A stretch of 64,000 bases of DNA from Falciphora oryzae (lineage: Eukaryota > Ascomycota > Sordariomycetes > Magnaporthales > Magnaporthaceae): positions 3,692,278 through 3,756,277 of the forward strand of contig JNVV01000001.1 of assembly GCA_000733355.1 (NCBI GenBank), written 5' to 3'. Positions 19,737 to 29,966 of the stretch are shown piece by piece. Each line of letters begins with the position of its first letter. Position 1 is the first letter of the stretch. Under the pieces are notes generated by a model. The model was given only the letters and a program-made list of their open reading frames with translations, did no database searches and was not told the DNA's origin. The position numbers and the translations under genes are program-made.

Positions 19737-21578
19737 ATGGCAGCGGCCCGTCGACTGTTCACTCTCCTGCTACTCGGACTGGTTCCGTCTGCTAAAGCGC
19801 TCCGCCCACGCATCCTGGCCGACACGAACCGAGATGGCATCGTCAGCGAGCTTGATGATGCGGACAAGTACGACTGGACAGCGTCTCGCGGAGCCATCTT
19901 CCTCCCAAACATCGGCGACTCGGCCCACCGCTGCCCCGTGGCTGACCTGACGGGCACGCCTCTTTCCAACGACGAGCTTTCACGCTGCCACGACGCATCC
20001 GGAGCCCGCATGCTGCCCACCAGCTCTCGCTATGCCGCACAGCTGTTGACGCTCCCACTCCCGGAATTATCCGACGGCGCGACTGGACGCATCTACGTCG
20101 AGCCGGCCCACAACCACGACCGTGTCCGTCTGTTCTGGAACGAATCCGACTGGACCACGGACTACTCGAGCACATGGGCAATTGTCAACCCGCAGGTCAC
20201 CTTCAACGCGACCAGCCTGCGAAAAGGAATTTCCCTTGCCATCGACGGCCGCGAGCTTCTGACGGACGCGGCAGTCTGGGATGGTTCGATCAACGTCGTG
20301 TTTCAGGTGACAGATGGCAACCGGACAGACCGCGACTTCGTTGCGCTCAAGCAGGCCCCAGTCCTGCTGCACCACCATCGCCAGCGAGCCGAGGTCGTCC
20401 TCAGCAGTGCCCCCGGAGACAACCGGACCATCGGGTCGGCTTGGCAGTCTCATTTCATCCGTGGACTGCAGGGTGCGGTCGCCGGTGAGGTTCCCATCCT
20501 CCTCCTCAACCAGAGCACAGACATCTGGGCCCAGGACTTCCTCGAGCCTGGGTATGCCAGCATGCCCGGCCCCGACGGCCCCATCTCCATCCGTGTTCTC
20601 CTCCGCTCAGCCCAATCCACACGCGACGCCGGGCGCCAAGTCTTTTCCCGGCTTCGGACCGCCGGCATCGGCGGCTTCCAGCCCGGCTCAGGCTCGGGAT
20701 TCGGCTGGGAGGAGATCAACTCCGGCGGCAACATCGAAACCATTCCGCCATACACCGCCCGCTCCGGCAGGCGCTGGCCCAACGGCCGCGTCATCATGGG
20801 CACCTATTTCGGCACCTACCCGGCCCAGTCGATGGTCAAGTTCCTCGAAAGCCAGCAAGCTCAGTCACCACTCTTCCTCGAAGCTGGCTGGCTCGGGGTG
20901 GGCCATGTCGACGAGATGGTCCAATTCCTCCCCTCCAACTCCACCCCGCTAGGCTTCACCATCGCGATAGCGGACACGCACTCCGCCCTCTCCGTCCTCC
21001 GCGACGCGGTCTCCTCTGGCCACGGTGACACGCCGCTGGTTTCGTACACGGGCGACGCAACCCGCGACGAACTAGCCATTTTCCTCGACCCACATCTCCT
21101 GGACAACACCACTACCATCTCCTCCATCCTCTCCGATCAGTCCTTCATCCGTACCCAGGCCTACGCGCAGCGATACCTCGACGAGAACCTAGCCGTCCTC
21201 CTGCGCGAGGTCCCGCTCAACGAGACGGACGTGCTGCGGGTGCCGACGCTGTTCAAAGATATCACGTACCCCTGGCCGACGACGCCGGACGGGCATCCGC
21301 CGCGGCTGGGCCGGCCAAGCCCCGGGGAGAGCCAGCTCAAGGGGTTGCTGCCGCAGGCGATCAATGGACTCGTGCTGGGGGGCGGGGTGTATATCGCGCC
21401 GAGGCAGTGGGGGCCGGTGGTGGAGGGCAAGGATGTTTTTGGGAAAGCGGTGGAGGAGGTTTACGCGAGGGCCGGGATGGAAGTCAGATGGCTGGATGAC
21501 TATATGAGTCACCACGTTAGAGGCGGGGAGGTGCACTGTGGGACGAACGCGTTGCGGGAGATGGGAGCCTGGTGGTAG
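19737..21578 (+). CDS. Secreted peptidylarginine deiminase-like protein
   Basis: A single exon of 613 residues. The signal peptide is residues 1 to about 21 (ARRLFTLLLLGLVPSAKA). An EF-hand-like Asp-rich loop follows directly (DTNRDGIVSELDDADKY). The rest is the PAD catalytic fold. In vertebrate PADs the catalytic residues are two Asp, His and Cys; here they correspond to D267 (WAQDFLEPGY), H390 and D392 (GHVDEM) and C601 (VHCGTN), all present. The expected reaction is Ca-dependent conversion of peptidyl-arginine to citrulline, probably outside the cell; the fungal substrate is unknown. Length is close to animal PADs (about 660), but the two N-terminal immunoglobulin-like domains are not obvious. 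Most fungi lack an annotated PAD, although such secreted homologues exist in some ascomycetes. Confidence 0.85.
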   Translation: MAAARRLFTLLLLGLVPSAKALRPRILADTNRDGIVSELDDADKYDWTASRGAIFLPNIGDSAHRCPVADLTGTPLSNDELSRCHDASGARMLPTSSRYAAQLLTLPLPELSDGATGRIYVEPAHNHDRVRLFWNESDWTTDYSSTWAIVNPQVTFNATSLRKGISLAIDGRELLTDAAVWDGSINVVFQVTDGNRTDRDFVALKQAPVLLHHHRQRAEVVLSSAPGDNRTIGSAWQSHFIRGLQGAVAGEVPILLLNQSTDIWAQDFLEPGYASMPGPDGPISIRVLLRSAQSTRDAGRQVFSRLRTAGIGGFQPGSGSGFGWEEINSGGNIETIPPYTARSGRRWPNGRVIMGTYFGTYPAQSMVKFLESQQAQSPLFLEAGWLGVGHVDEMVQFLPSNSTPLGFTIAIADTHSALSVLRDAVSSGHGDTPLVSYTGDATRDELAIFLDPHLLDNTTTISSILSDQSFIRTQAYAQRYLDENLAVLLREVPLNETDVLRVPTLFKDITYPWPTTPDGHPPRLGRPSPGESQLKGLLPQAINGLVLGGGVYIAPRQWGPVVEGKDVFGKAVEEVYARAGMEVRWLDDYMSHHVRGGEVHCGTNALREMGAWW

Positions 21579-21689
21579 AACTAGGGGTGCCCTTGGCAAA
21601 TATGAGAAGGCGTGTTGGTTGACCGTGGGAAGGGGTAGTGACAGCTAAAGCGGAAGGATCTCGGAGAAGCAGGTAATTAACTAAAGTTG

Positions 21690-22423
21690 CCGTGTTTTTG
21701 GTGGTGCTGCCTACTCGCAGTACTCGTGATCACCCAAGGACCCGGGAGGGGTCCAGCGGAGCGGGTGCCCGCGGGAGGGGTCCTCAAGCCTCGTGCAGCA
21801 GAGATTTCCCCCTGACAAGCCGGTCTCTTGCTGTCGCCACGGGGCCTCAATCCAGTCTGCAATCCGTACAGATACCCGAGGGCTGAGATGGTGGCGGTGG
21901 CGGATCTCTACCCGAAGCTCGCGGCGTGCATCGTCAATTCGTGGCACGAGGAGTCGAAACCAACTGCAGCACTTCGTATGGTACTGGCGGCGGCTGGCTC
22001 AACCCCGATGCCGGCATGCTCACCCGGGCGTTCACCATTCCGGGTCTCGCTCTTTCGGCCATTGCGATCGCGGGTCCCCTGGCCGACGCCCACATGTTCT
22101 TGCCATGCTGCCAAGGCAGCCCTGACGGTGGTAGCGCCACAAGGCTCAACCAAATCCTTGTGTGCCGGTCGTGGCTCTCGGCGTCGCGCTGGCCTCCCTG
22201 CTTTGGGCCACGCCGAGTGTCTTTCGGTCGTGGCGGGTGCGCATTAGGGACGAGGCGTACCTCAACGGCGAGCGTCTGCACTACTTTGGCGCCGCCCCGT
22301 CGCGCCTGCCGGAGCCGGCTCATGGCGTTGACGGCAACCACAACAATGCTCGCGCCAGGGTGGCATGGCGTGAAGGTGGCGGCGCTGCGGCCGCCTGAGC
22401 AGAGACTCTCTGCCCACGGCTGA
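21690..22423 (+). pseudogene. Decayed membrane-protein fragment, possibly Doa10/MARCH6-type C-terminus
   Basis: Two overlapping frames share a hydrophobic stretch (LALSAIAIAGPLA; ALGVALASLLWATPSVFRSW) and then RVRIRDEAYLNGERLHYFG. That ending resembles the conserved RIRDE-YLVG-RL-NF close of Doa10/MARCH6 membrane ubiquitin ligases. Frame changes break it and nothing of the RING end is here, so it is a relic at best. The assignment rests on one motif. Confidence 0.35.
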
Positions 22424-22503
22424 GGTGATTACTTGATTCTCTCTTTGGTTACTCTCTTTATTTAGATGGGATTGTAAATAGACCTCGGGCGGCCAAAGCG
22501 ATT

Positions 22504-22533
22504 TGGCTCGTTAGAATATGGCTCGTTAGAATA
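22504..22533 (+). repeat. 15-bp direct repeat, two copies
   Basis: TGGCTCGTTAGAATA occurs twice in tandem without mismatch. Confidence 0.9.
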
Positions 22534-23580
22534 GCATAGGCCATCCTGATCCAGAACAGATTGATTCTGATGACTCGCAAGCAAGGGAAGCATATAGGAG
22601 GCGCGGATCACCAATTCATCTATTCGTTTCTACTCTTCTAGCGTTGTTTCGTATAACTTACGAAATAATACATGCAGTCAGGCCGGCAACCATGTAGCTA
22701 CTGTGCGGTAATCCAACCTCGTGAATGACTAGACACCTACATTCCTCAAGTCCCAGTCTTTGTGGTGGCTCAGGCGTTAGATTTCGTGCGACCGAGACTG
22801 CTCGAGACCGTGAATACCACACGGACGACAGCGTATGGATGACCAGAACTGGTACACTATCAGCTCGGCCGTGCAGAACTCGACTTGTTTCTCGTCTAAT
22901 ACCAAGCGTTTTTATTCCTTGGCCAAAGATACCACACCGGAGGCGGTGCCCCGGTGCCGACTTCCATCGTGCGGGCCTCGTCTCTTAGTCTACGCCCGGC
23001 CCTGTCGCGTTTATACCTGTCGCGCGCTTTTGCTTCCTTCTCCCCCTACCCACTTTCCGACCTCGAACCTGAGCTTCTCGCTGTCCCATGCCTGTCCCAT
23101 CCGGAAAACTGGAGGGAGCACCACGATCCAGTTGGTCGCGAGCGTCCACACGCACCAGCACATATTCTGCAGTGCCTGGCTGTAGGCCACCAGTATGGTT
23201 ACGAAGACTACCGCGACTGAGATGCGGACTAGCCAGTGATGTTAGCTTGATGGCGCGCCGATATGACACTGTCAGGTGCCACACCTTGACTGAGCCAAGC
23301 TACAGAAAAAGAAGATGGGCATTCACCGCCCCGCGGCTTGCCCAGCCTGGTGGCTGGCCGATTAACACGCATCTTGATTCGCTTTCACCGTGTTCGCCAG
23401 ACTCGTTGCTGCGGCCCCAGCGCTTGCTCATGTATTGTAGAACGACACGGCGTGGTTCCGCCAGGGCTACTTGGGCGGGATTTTAACGTTGGCTTTCAGG
23501 AAGCTCTGCCCGAGCAGGTTTCGCAGGACGATGCCCGCATTGTGATGGCCTTGGGGTTGTCGGGAGCAGATACAAGATAG

Positions 23581-23604
23581 CGAGAGAGAAAGAGAGAGAG
23601 AGAG
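23581..23604 (+). repeat. GA-rich microsatellite
   Basis: Interrupted (GA)n tract in the AT-rich spacer. Confidence 0.85.
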
Positions 23605-23940
23605 TATATTTAACGTCGGTAAAGTCGGTATCTACCAGCCCCTGCCTCCCTAGGGGCACACGACGTGCTAGCGCTACTTAAGCTTATCTACACCAGGTTA
23701 TAGTGCTGCTATCGAGGCGGCTAACAAATTAAACCCGTAGGCACACGAAGGTCGGGCCGCATTCCGGCGCTCCTTGTTGGTGAGCGGGCGATCGGCAGTA
23801 GGGTGTGTATACACCGGGGCGTTGTAAGCGCTGCGGGTGGTAGTAATGCGTTCGGCCGGCGAGTGTGCCGGAAGGGGGTGAGGCCGGGTTTGGGCGGGGG
23901 GGTCCTCGGGACCACCCCTCGGCCCGGCCGGGGTTGCAGG

Positions 23941-23965
23941 GGACCAACGAGCCTACTGTTGGTCC
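23941..23965. repeat. 8-bp perfect hairpin
   Basis: GGACCAAC and GTTGGTCC flank a 9-base loop at the edge of a G-rich to A-rich transition. Confidence 0.7.
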
Positions 23966-24144
23966 GGTTGGAGTAAAAGATAAAAGAGAAAAAGGTACGA
24001 GGAAAAGGGGAAGGGGTTGTGCGTAGGCCTTAAAGGCCTATTGTTACCGCCCGGCGATAGTAAAGTACTTTAGCCTCTTTATCAGCACGAAGACTCGTAA
24101 ATACAGTATTCCGTGTTCACGATTAGCAAAGGAATGGGTGAATT

Positions 24145-27100
24145 CTACCTCCAGCTTTTTATAGTAGATAAAGAAGATATGGTACCTGGGTGCCTCTCCC
24201 CGAGAACTCGCTGGCGCGCCTCCGTACAGCTCTCCATTAGGGCCAAGGCATCTGCATGTCGACCTTGACTTTTCCAAATAAAGGCCAGGTTATTCATGCT
24301 CGTTAGCGTATCGGGATGGTCGGCCCCGAGCTTGGTTTTGCGAGNNNNNNNNNNNNNNNNNNNNNNNNNNNNNNNNNNNNNNNNNNNNNNNNNNNNNNNN
24401 NNNNNNNNNNNNNNNNNNNNNNNNNNNNNNNNNNNNNNNNNNNNNNNNNNNNNNNNNNNNNNNNNNNNNNNNNNNNNNNNNNNNNNNNNNNNNNNNNNNN
24501 NNNNNNNNNNNNNNNNNNNNNNNNNNNNNNNNNNNNNNNNNNNNNNNNNNNNNNNNNNNNNNNNNNNNNNNNNNNNNNNNNNNNNNNNNNNNNNNNNNNN
24601 NNNNGAGGTTGGCTATGCTCGTTAGCGTATCGGGATGGTCGGCCCCGAGCTTGGTTTTGCAAGTTTCCATTACCTCCACCCCCAGCTTTTCAGCCTCCTC
24701 CCACCGGCCCTGATTCCAAAACGTCGACGCGAGGTTGGCTATGCTCGTTAGCGTATCGGGATGGTCGGCCCCGAGCTTGGTTTTGCAAGCTTCCATTACC
24801 TCCACCCCCAGCTTTTCAGCCTCCTCCCACCGGCCCTGATTCATGTACGTCGACGCGAGGTTATTCATGCTCGTCAGCGTCGAGGGATCGTCCAGCCCAA
24901 GTATCCCTCTTCTTAGCTCAACGGCCCCAAGCTGAAGCCTTTCAGCTTCCTTCCATTGACCCTGGTAGAGGAGGTACCCTGCGGCGCAATGGAGCAGACC
25001 AGCTTTTGCCACCTCTTCATCCTTCGACCTGGTACCTTCCTGCTGCAATACCGCGTACGCGTGCGGAAGGTACCGGCTGCATACCGTCCGGTTTTCAAAG
25101 CTGCCGAACGGGAAGTAATGCGATACCGCTAGGAGAGCCTGGCCAGCAAAATCGCCCATCGTTTTGTTCCTGGCGAGCCACTTTCGCGTTACCAACTGCA
25201 CTAGTCGGTGGATGTCTAGGCTCTGATCCTTTCCTGTTATAACAAACGAAAATCCCTTAAGAAGTCCGAGTGCCTTTTGAAGCTGTATTCCCCCACGACC
25301 GGTCTCGTTCTGTCGCATGTCGTAGTAAGTCAGGAACTTTTCCGGGATGGCTTGTCGGTCGAAGAAGCTCATGAGCGAGAGCAGCTCGCCCGCAAAGGCG
25401 TTTTGTTGCTGAATCTGCTCAAACGAAAGGATCCACGTTTCTGCGACCGCTCGCGGTGTTTTCGAGTCTCTCCCGTCCGTTTCGAACTCTTCGCTGAGTA
25501 GGTCCACGAGGTGCTGATCGCTCTGATCTAGGAGCTGGATATACCGGCCAACCGCCATGGTATTCGCTTCGATAAATGCGGCGGCCTGGACAAGTGCGAG
25601 CGGTAGGTGCTCTAGCCGGGTAGAGAGCGCCGACAGCTCGTCAGACGGAACGTTCCGTCCCCCCAATTTGGTGCGGAGGAGCTGCTCCGACTCGCCGTCG
25701 TTCATCGCGTCAACCCCGATGGGCGGCTTTCCCTGAGCAAGCATTACGCCTGCCTCCTTGTTTCTGGTTGTAACAAGGATCGATCCGTGGCCACATTCGG
25801 GGATGTACTGGCCGAGAGAGTCCTTTGGGCTGATGCTGTTGACTCGCTGGGATTCTCGCGACGACGGGAAAAAGAGTTGTGCGTCGTCGGCATTGTCGAT
25901 GACCATTAGCCACGAGCCTTGCTCCTTCTTCTCTAGCCATCTCTTCACCAGTGGTAGCACATCCGTTTTAGGATCGTCGCAGCCCGGGATGCGGCATGCT
26001 TGCGCAATAGAATGGAACGATTCGCGAAATCGCTCTGCATTGCTGGCGTGGACCCAAAAGACCGACATATCCGGAAGCGTCTTCTGGAGCCAGTATGCGT
26101 ATGCCAGGGCTATCTGCGTTTTTCTGCTCCTGGTTAGCAGTGAGGAGATTTGTGGTTGAAACAGACTCACCCGATGCCCCCAAGACCGAAGAGCGAGACT
26201 CTTGCCTGGGAGGCGGACTGGAGAGGCAGCTGCTCTAATTTCTCAAGGATGCCGGGCCTAGGCACAAAGGCGTCGTTTCTTGGGTACGGAACAAGAACTA
26301 AAACTGTGTGAGAACTTCTGCATGTGGGATTCCGGGCAGTGAATATCGACGTACAGCAAGGACCAGCAGGCTCTTCCTGGCGATGGCCTAACGCTTGAGG
26401 AATAAGCAAAATGCTTCTAGGAGGCTCGCTAGCAGGTATCACACACCTGGGGCCGCCGACCAATGGCCCAAAAACGCCTTCATACACGCTGCCGCTGTTG
26501 CTGCAGCATACCGCTGCCATGCCTTGGTTTTGTGGCTATCGGCGTAGTCGCAAACGCCCTTAATCACCACACAGGGGAAGCGGTCCCACACCCCGGCACT
26601 TTCCATCTCAAAGGCCGTGATGCCCTCTTTCTCGGCGATGGCGTCCCGTTCTTGGCCAGACTTTATTACGGTATCCCCTGACGCGACCAGGCCGAAGTGC
26701 ACAGCGGGCGGCTGACCGTCCTGTTCGAGGCGGGCACGTCGCACCAGGTTGCCGTTGCAGCCGCACTTTTCACACGATAACCCGTCGCTAATGTGGCGGT
26801 ACGTTGGCTCAAAAAGCTTATCTTGGAGAGCACCCGGGTAACCGGCTTCCAGCTCCGGCTCGGCTCGGAGCACCTCCATGTACTCGGCCATTTTGCCTCG
26901 CAGCATCTTTCGGTGGCGGAGGCCCTTTAGCTTCGCCAGCAGCGCGCGTATCTCCTCATTGGGTCTCCCTAGAGAGTCTAGGAGCGTATCCTTGCGCACG
27001 AAGCCTTCGGGCAGCCGCCGACCAAGGTCGTACTGAATAACAGCGTCGCTGACGACGACATCGCCGAGCGTAACCTCCTCGCCGCCAGGGCCGAAAGGCA

Positions 27101-27404
27101 CGGCGCCGCAGATGCCCACCACGAGAGCGAGCCTGATGTTGGGGAAGCTCGCCCGGCAGTTGGCAGCGACTGCGGCGGCGCTGACCTTCCCCATGCCCGG
27201 CATGTGGGCGAGCACGACGTTGTGACGGCCGACGGCACCTGTGGAGTAGGCATTCGGATCGTTCGGGGCTTTGTCGTACGGCGGGCCGTCATCGTCCCAG
27301 TAGTGGTCGAAGAGGGCGTCGACGGCGTCGGCCTCGAGGGTGAGGGCGCAGATGACGGCGATCTCGAAGTCGAAACGCGTGGCCGGTCGGCGCGGGCGTT
27401 CCAT
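24145..27404 (-). CDS. NLR-type receptor: PNP_UDP - NB-ARC - TPR
   Basis: Exons 27404-26447, 26303-26171 and 26123-24145, the last interrupted by 260 N. Residues about 12-310 are a purine/uridine phosphorylase-like domain (FEIAVICALTLEADAV, GICGAVP, FEMESAGVWD), a common fungal NLR input domain. Joining exons 2 and 3 rebuilds the P-loop GLGGIGKTQ (about residue 359). Walker B is WLMVIDNADD, followed by ILVTTRN and LPLALVQAAAFI, the NB-ARC/STAND NTPase set. The C-terminus is a 42-residue TPR array (GRWEEAEKLGVEVME.. unit) with nearly identical 126-nt copies; the closing repeat ends STIKSWR and a TAG at 24147-24145. Proteins of this build act in fungal nonself recognition and incompatibility-type cell death. 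A naive translation through the gap leaves the TPR frame because the N count is not the true length. Confidence 0.9.
24286..24900 (-). repeat. 126-nt TPR-coding tandem repeats
   Basis: Unit starts at 24605, 24731 and 24857 are exactly 126 nt apart, with only a few substitutions; a further partial copy lies at 24286-24344 beyond the gap. Confidence 0.95.
24345..24604. other. Assembly gap (260 N)
   Basis: Unsequenced stretch within the TPR repeat array of the NLR gene; surely a collapsed or unspanned repeat rather than a feature. Confidence 0.99.
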
Positions 27405-28237
27405 AGTCGCGGGGTCGGGCGCGGGGGCGGTCGCGAGTTCGGGCGCGGTGGCGGCGCTGTCCGGCGCTAGTCGAGACCAGCAGGACGGCTTTGCGTTAGA
27501 ATGCTGAGCTCTAAACTGTGATCTCTGCTGTCTTCTCTGTGGGTATTAAGGATAGAACGTGCGTGCAATCATGTCATTGTAGGAAGCAAGTGTCCGCAGC
27601 TGGCATGCGCTGCGGATTGGGCATCGTTACGGCCCAATCTCAGCCGCACCGCGCAGCCTGACGACCTTGCTGGTCAAAAATCACGCAGGCACTACTGCTC
27701 GTCGTTCAGGTTGGCCGATTGGCTCGGCTGAGGATGCAATCGACGCTGCCGCGACTCCTGCAACCGGGATCGAGGTCGTTGACGATGGGGTCACAGGCTC
27801 GCCACACAAGAGCGGTATCGCTCAGGCACGCTGCCGCTCCTTCAGCTGGCCGACTGGAGCGAAGAAGCAATCCCACGTCTGTAGGCTAGAGGCGATGCAG
27901 AGAGCCTGCACCACGGCCAACGGGTCTCTACTGCCTTGATTCCGGTCGTGTGCCCGCTCCGTCAAGGCCGCCAACACCGGGAGCGATCTAATCCTTGACG
28001 CTAGCACTATGGCACGGCCCGTCCTCGCTCATGCAGCTATGGCAACCCCGAGCCGCCCAACTAACCATGTGAGAACCAGCGGCCAGATCGCCGTCACGTT
28101 CGAGGTCGTTCAACAACAGAACTTGGATCAGCCCTTCTCCCTCCTTGCGGACGGTTGAAAGTCTTGGTCGAGCGCATCGGCCCTCCCCACGGCCTTGTCT
28201 TCCCGACCGCGAAAGTCTGCCTCGTCTCCGGACCGGA
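27405..28237. other. Intergenic spacer
   Basis: Promoter side of the NLR gene. Short frames only, no gene recognised. Confidence 0.5.
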
Positions 28238-29255
28238 TTAGATCGGCTGGGCTGGACGATCGCTTGCGCTTTTCGTTTTCCATTGCGATTTAACACCATA
28301 CGGGCCCTGCTCCCTCGCTTGATACATTTCCTCAGCCTGATCGAGAAGCTCCGCAAGCCGTCCGTATCCTATCGACAACGATACTGGCTTCACCATGCCA
28401 GAGAGTTCGTCCGTCGCGAAATCAGCCAGTGTCAGCCGGAGATCCTGTGTCTGATTCACATGGGATCCGTCTGAAGACACGAATGGCTGTACAAAAATTA
28501 GCTCTTATTCAGCGCATCGTTGAATGTCGCCTACCTGACACGCTATCTCCTTCACGTTAAGGACGTCCAGTTCTTCGCCGGCTTCCCTAACATAAACCGG
28601 TCGCCACAAAGACACGGTCGACGCCTTTATGCCGTAGTTGATATCGATCCCGATGACAGCTTTGATATCACCATTCGAATGCTGTATATAGTCCCATTCC
28701 AATTCCTCAGGTCCTTCCCGTCTTGAGGGTATGAGATCTCGAGCACCACCCCCGGATACGCGGCCCTTCGATGTTGGAACTGTGCGTCCGGTTGTCGCTG
28801 CAGTGGAATGCCGGAGGCTCCAAGCCCCTCGTCCTCTTTCAGCAGAACGCGGGATGAGCCCCCGTTCGCGATCTGGGCCGCAAATTCGCCCGCTCCGTCC
28901 TGACGTTCGGCAATGCGCTTGAGCTGCTCGCTTATCTCGCCCGCGACAGATGTGGAGAAGCAATCGTGGACTTGGGGCAGGCGTGCGGAGGTTGATAAGT
29001 CCTGTTTTTGGATCGTAATCGAACCTGAGGCACTATCAGTCTTGTTCGATGACGGGTCGTCGAAACAGCCTACCGCACTTTATCTTGGACGTGTCGGTTC
29101 AGAGACGAGTCACGCTCCAGTGCCTTCATTAGTTGGGGGTATTGCTGCGGTCGTAGTTCAACGGACGCCGCTGGAACGCAGGAATCCGGCAAGTGGTGAT
29201 TCTGACAGTCTCCGAAGGTTCTCATCACGTCACGGCTACGTTTCCTTTGTACCAC
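28238..29255 (-). pseudogene. Decayed gene of a recurrent fungal family, perhaps PD-(D/E)XK-like
   Basis: The minus strand keeps most of a protein: DDPSSNKTDSASGSI, FAAQIANGGSSRVLL, AYPGVVLEISY-QDGKDLR, EWDYIQHSNGDIKAVIGIDI, VSLWRPVYVREAGEELDVL, then DFATDELSGMV and LAELLDQAEEMYQAREQG, ending at 28238. An intron (GTAGGC..TTGTACAG) joins KEIACQ to PFVSSDGS in frame. A one-base frameshift near 28715 separates LEISY..KDLR from EWDYIQ, and upstream of about 29100 the reading is unclear, so I call it a pseudogene. The layout (Glu in a buried strand, then a SYSQ/GK region and WDYI helix) suggests a restriction-nuclease-like fold; this is a guess. Confidence 0.6.
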
Positions 29256-29355
29256 CCGGACCCAACAGTAGGCTCATCGGTCCCCCGCAACCAAATTTGC
29301 GTGCGTGGCGCACCCAACTCGCTACAAACAAGTTGAAGCTATTCCCATAACCGCC

Positions 29356-29687
29356 ATGGCGTCAGCAACGCCGTCAAAGTACTCTGAAAGCGACGAGGAC
29401 GCTCGCGGTCCCTCAAAGAGCCCGGAAACATACGTTTAGCACCCAGATTGGGACGGAAAGCTATGGCGCGCGGCCTTGCAGAGGAGGATCCAAACGACCT
29501 CTGGGCGCATTTGCCGGTTACAGAGGCAGAGAAAAGGGCTGCAGAGGAGACAATTGCATAACGGGTAGCCGCCAGGAGGGCACGGGAGTTGCGGGAGGCG
29601 TCCCAGGACCGCTTTGATCTGGAGTTCCGGAAAGAGATGGAGTGCGAGCATTGGGACGAGGAGGGCTATCGATTCATTTATTTTTAA
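29356..29687 (+). pseudogene. Small decayed ORF with RIP-type nonsense changes
   Basis: Reading starts MASATPSKYSESDEDARGPS..ETYV, meets TAG before HPDWDGKLWRA, shifts frame, then reads LAEEDPNDLWAHLPVTEAEK, meets TAA, and ends ECEHWDEEGYRFIYF-stop at 29687. Both stops sit where CAG and CAA (Gln) would restore the reading, that is C-to-T changes as made by repeat-induced point mutation. Charged helical protein, function unknown. Confidence 0.45.
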
Positions 29688-29966
29688 CTCTAAATAGCTT
29701 CATTTCGTTGTTTCGCATCGTTTTTTTTATTTTCAAGGTTGATGGCCTGTGTTTTTTTTTTTACTAGGGGAGTGCCACAAAAAATCACATAATCTCCAAT
29801 ACCGGCCGTAGCGTGTGTACGGAATAAGTCCCTTTCCGAAAGGAACCAAGGCCTAAAAAAATCATTACATGATAGTTAGTTATCCCGACTGAGATCTCGA
29901 CTAGTTGGTATTAATTACCCTACAGGAGAGGGCCGCGCAGGGCCGCCCGCGACCGGCCTTCGTTGG
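29688..29966. other. AT-rich spacer
   Basis: T-rich runs at 29710-29762 and AATTAATTA-like sequence near 29910; 3' side of the SET gene. Confidence 0.5.

Larger units (their letters stand above)
22430..24144. other. Relic-rich, partly AT-rich spacer
   Basis: Contains a 15-bp direct repeat (22504-22533), a (GA)n run (23581-23604) and a hairpin at 23941-23965. A minus-strand hydrophobic fragment at about 23230-23010 begins VRISVAVVFVTILVAYSQAL; I could not assign it. 23600-24060 looks like non-coding transposon-derived DNA but shows no defined ends. Confidence 0.4.

Noticed and set aside
22985..23300. Hydrophobic minus-strand fragment
   Set aside because: Could be a membrane-protein relic, but I cannot match it to a family and its ends are undefined.
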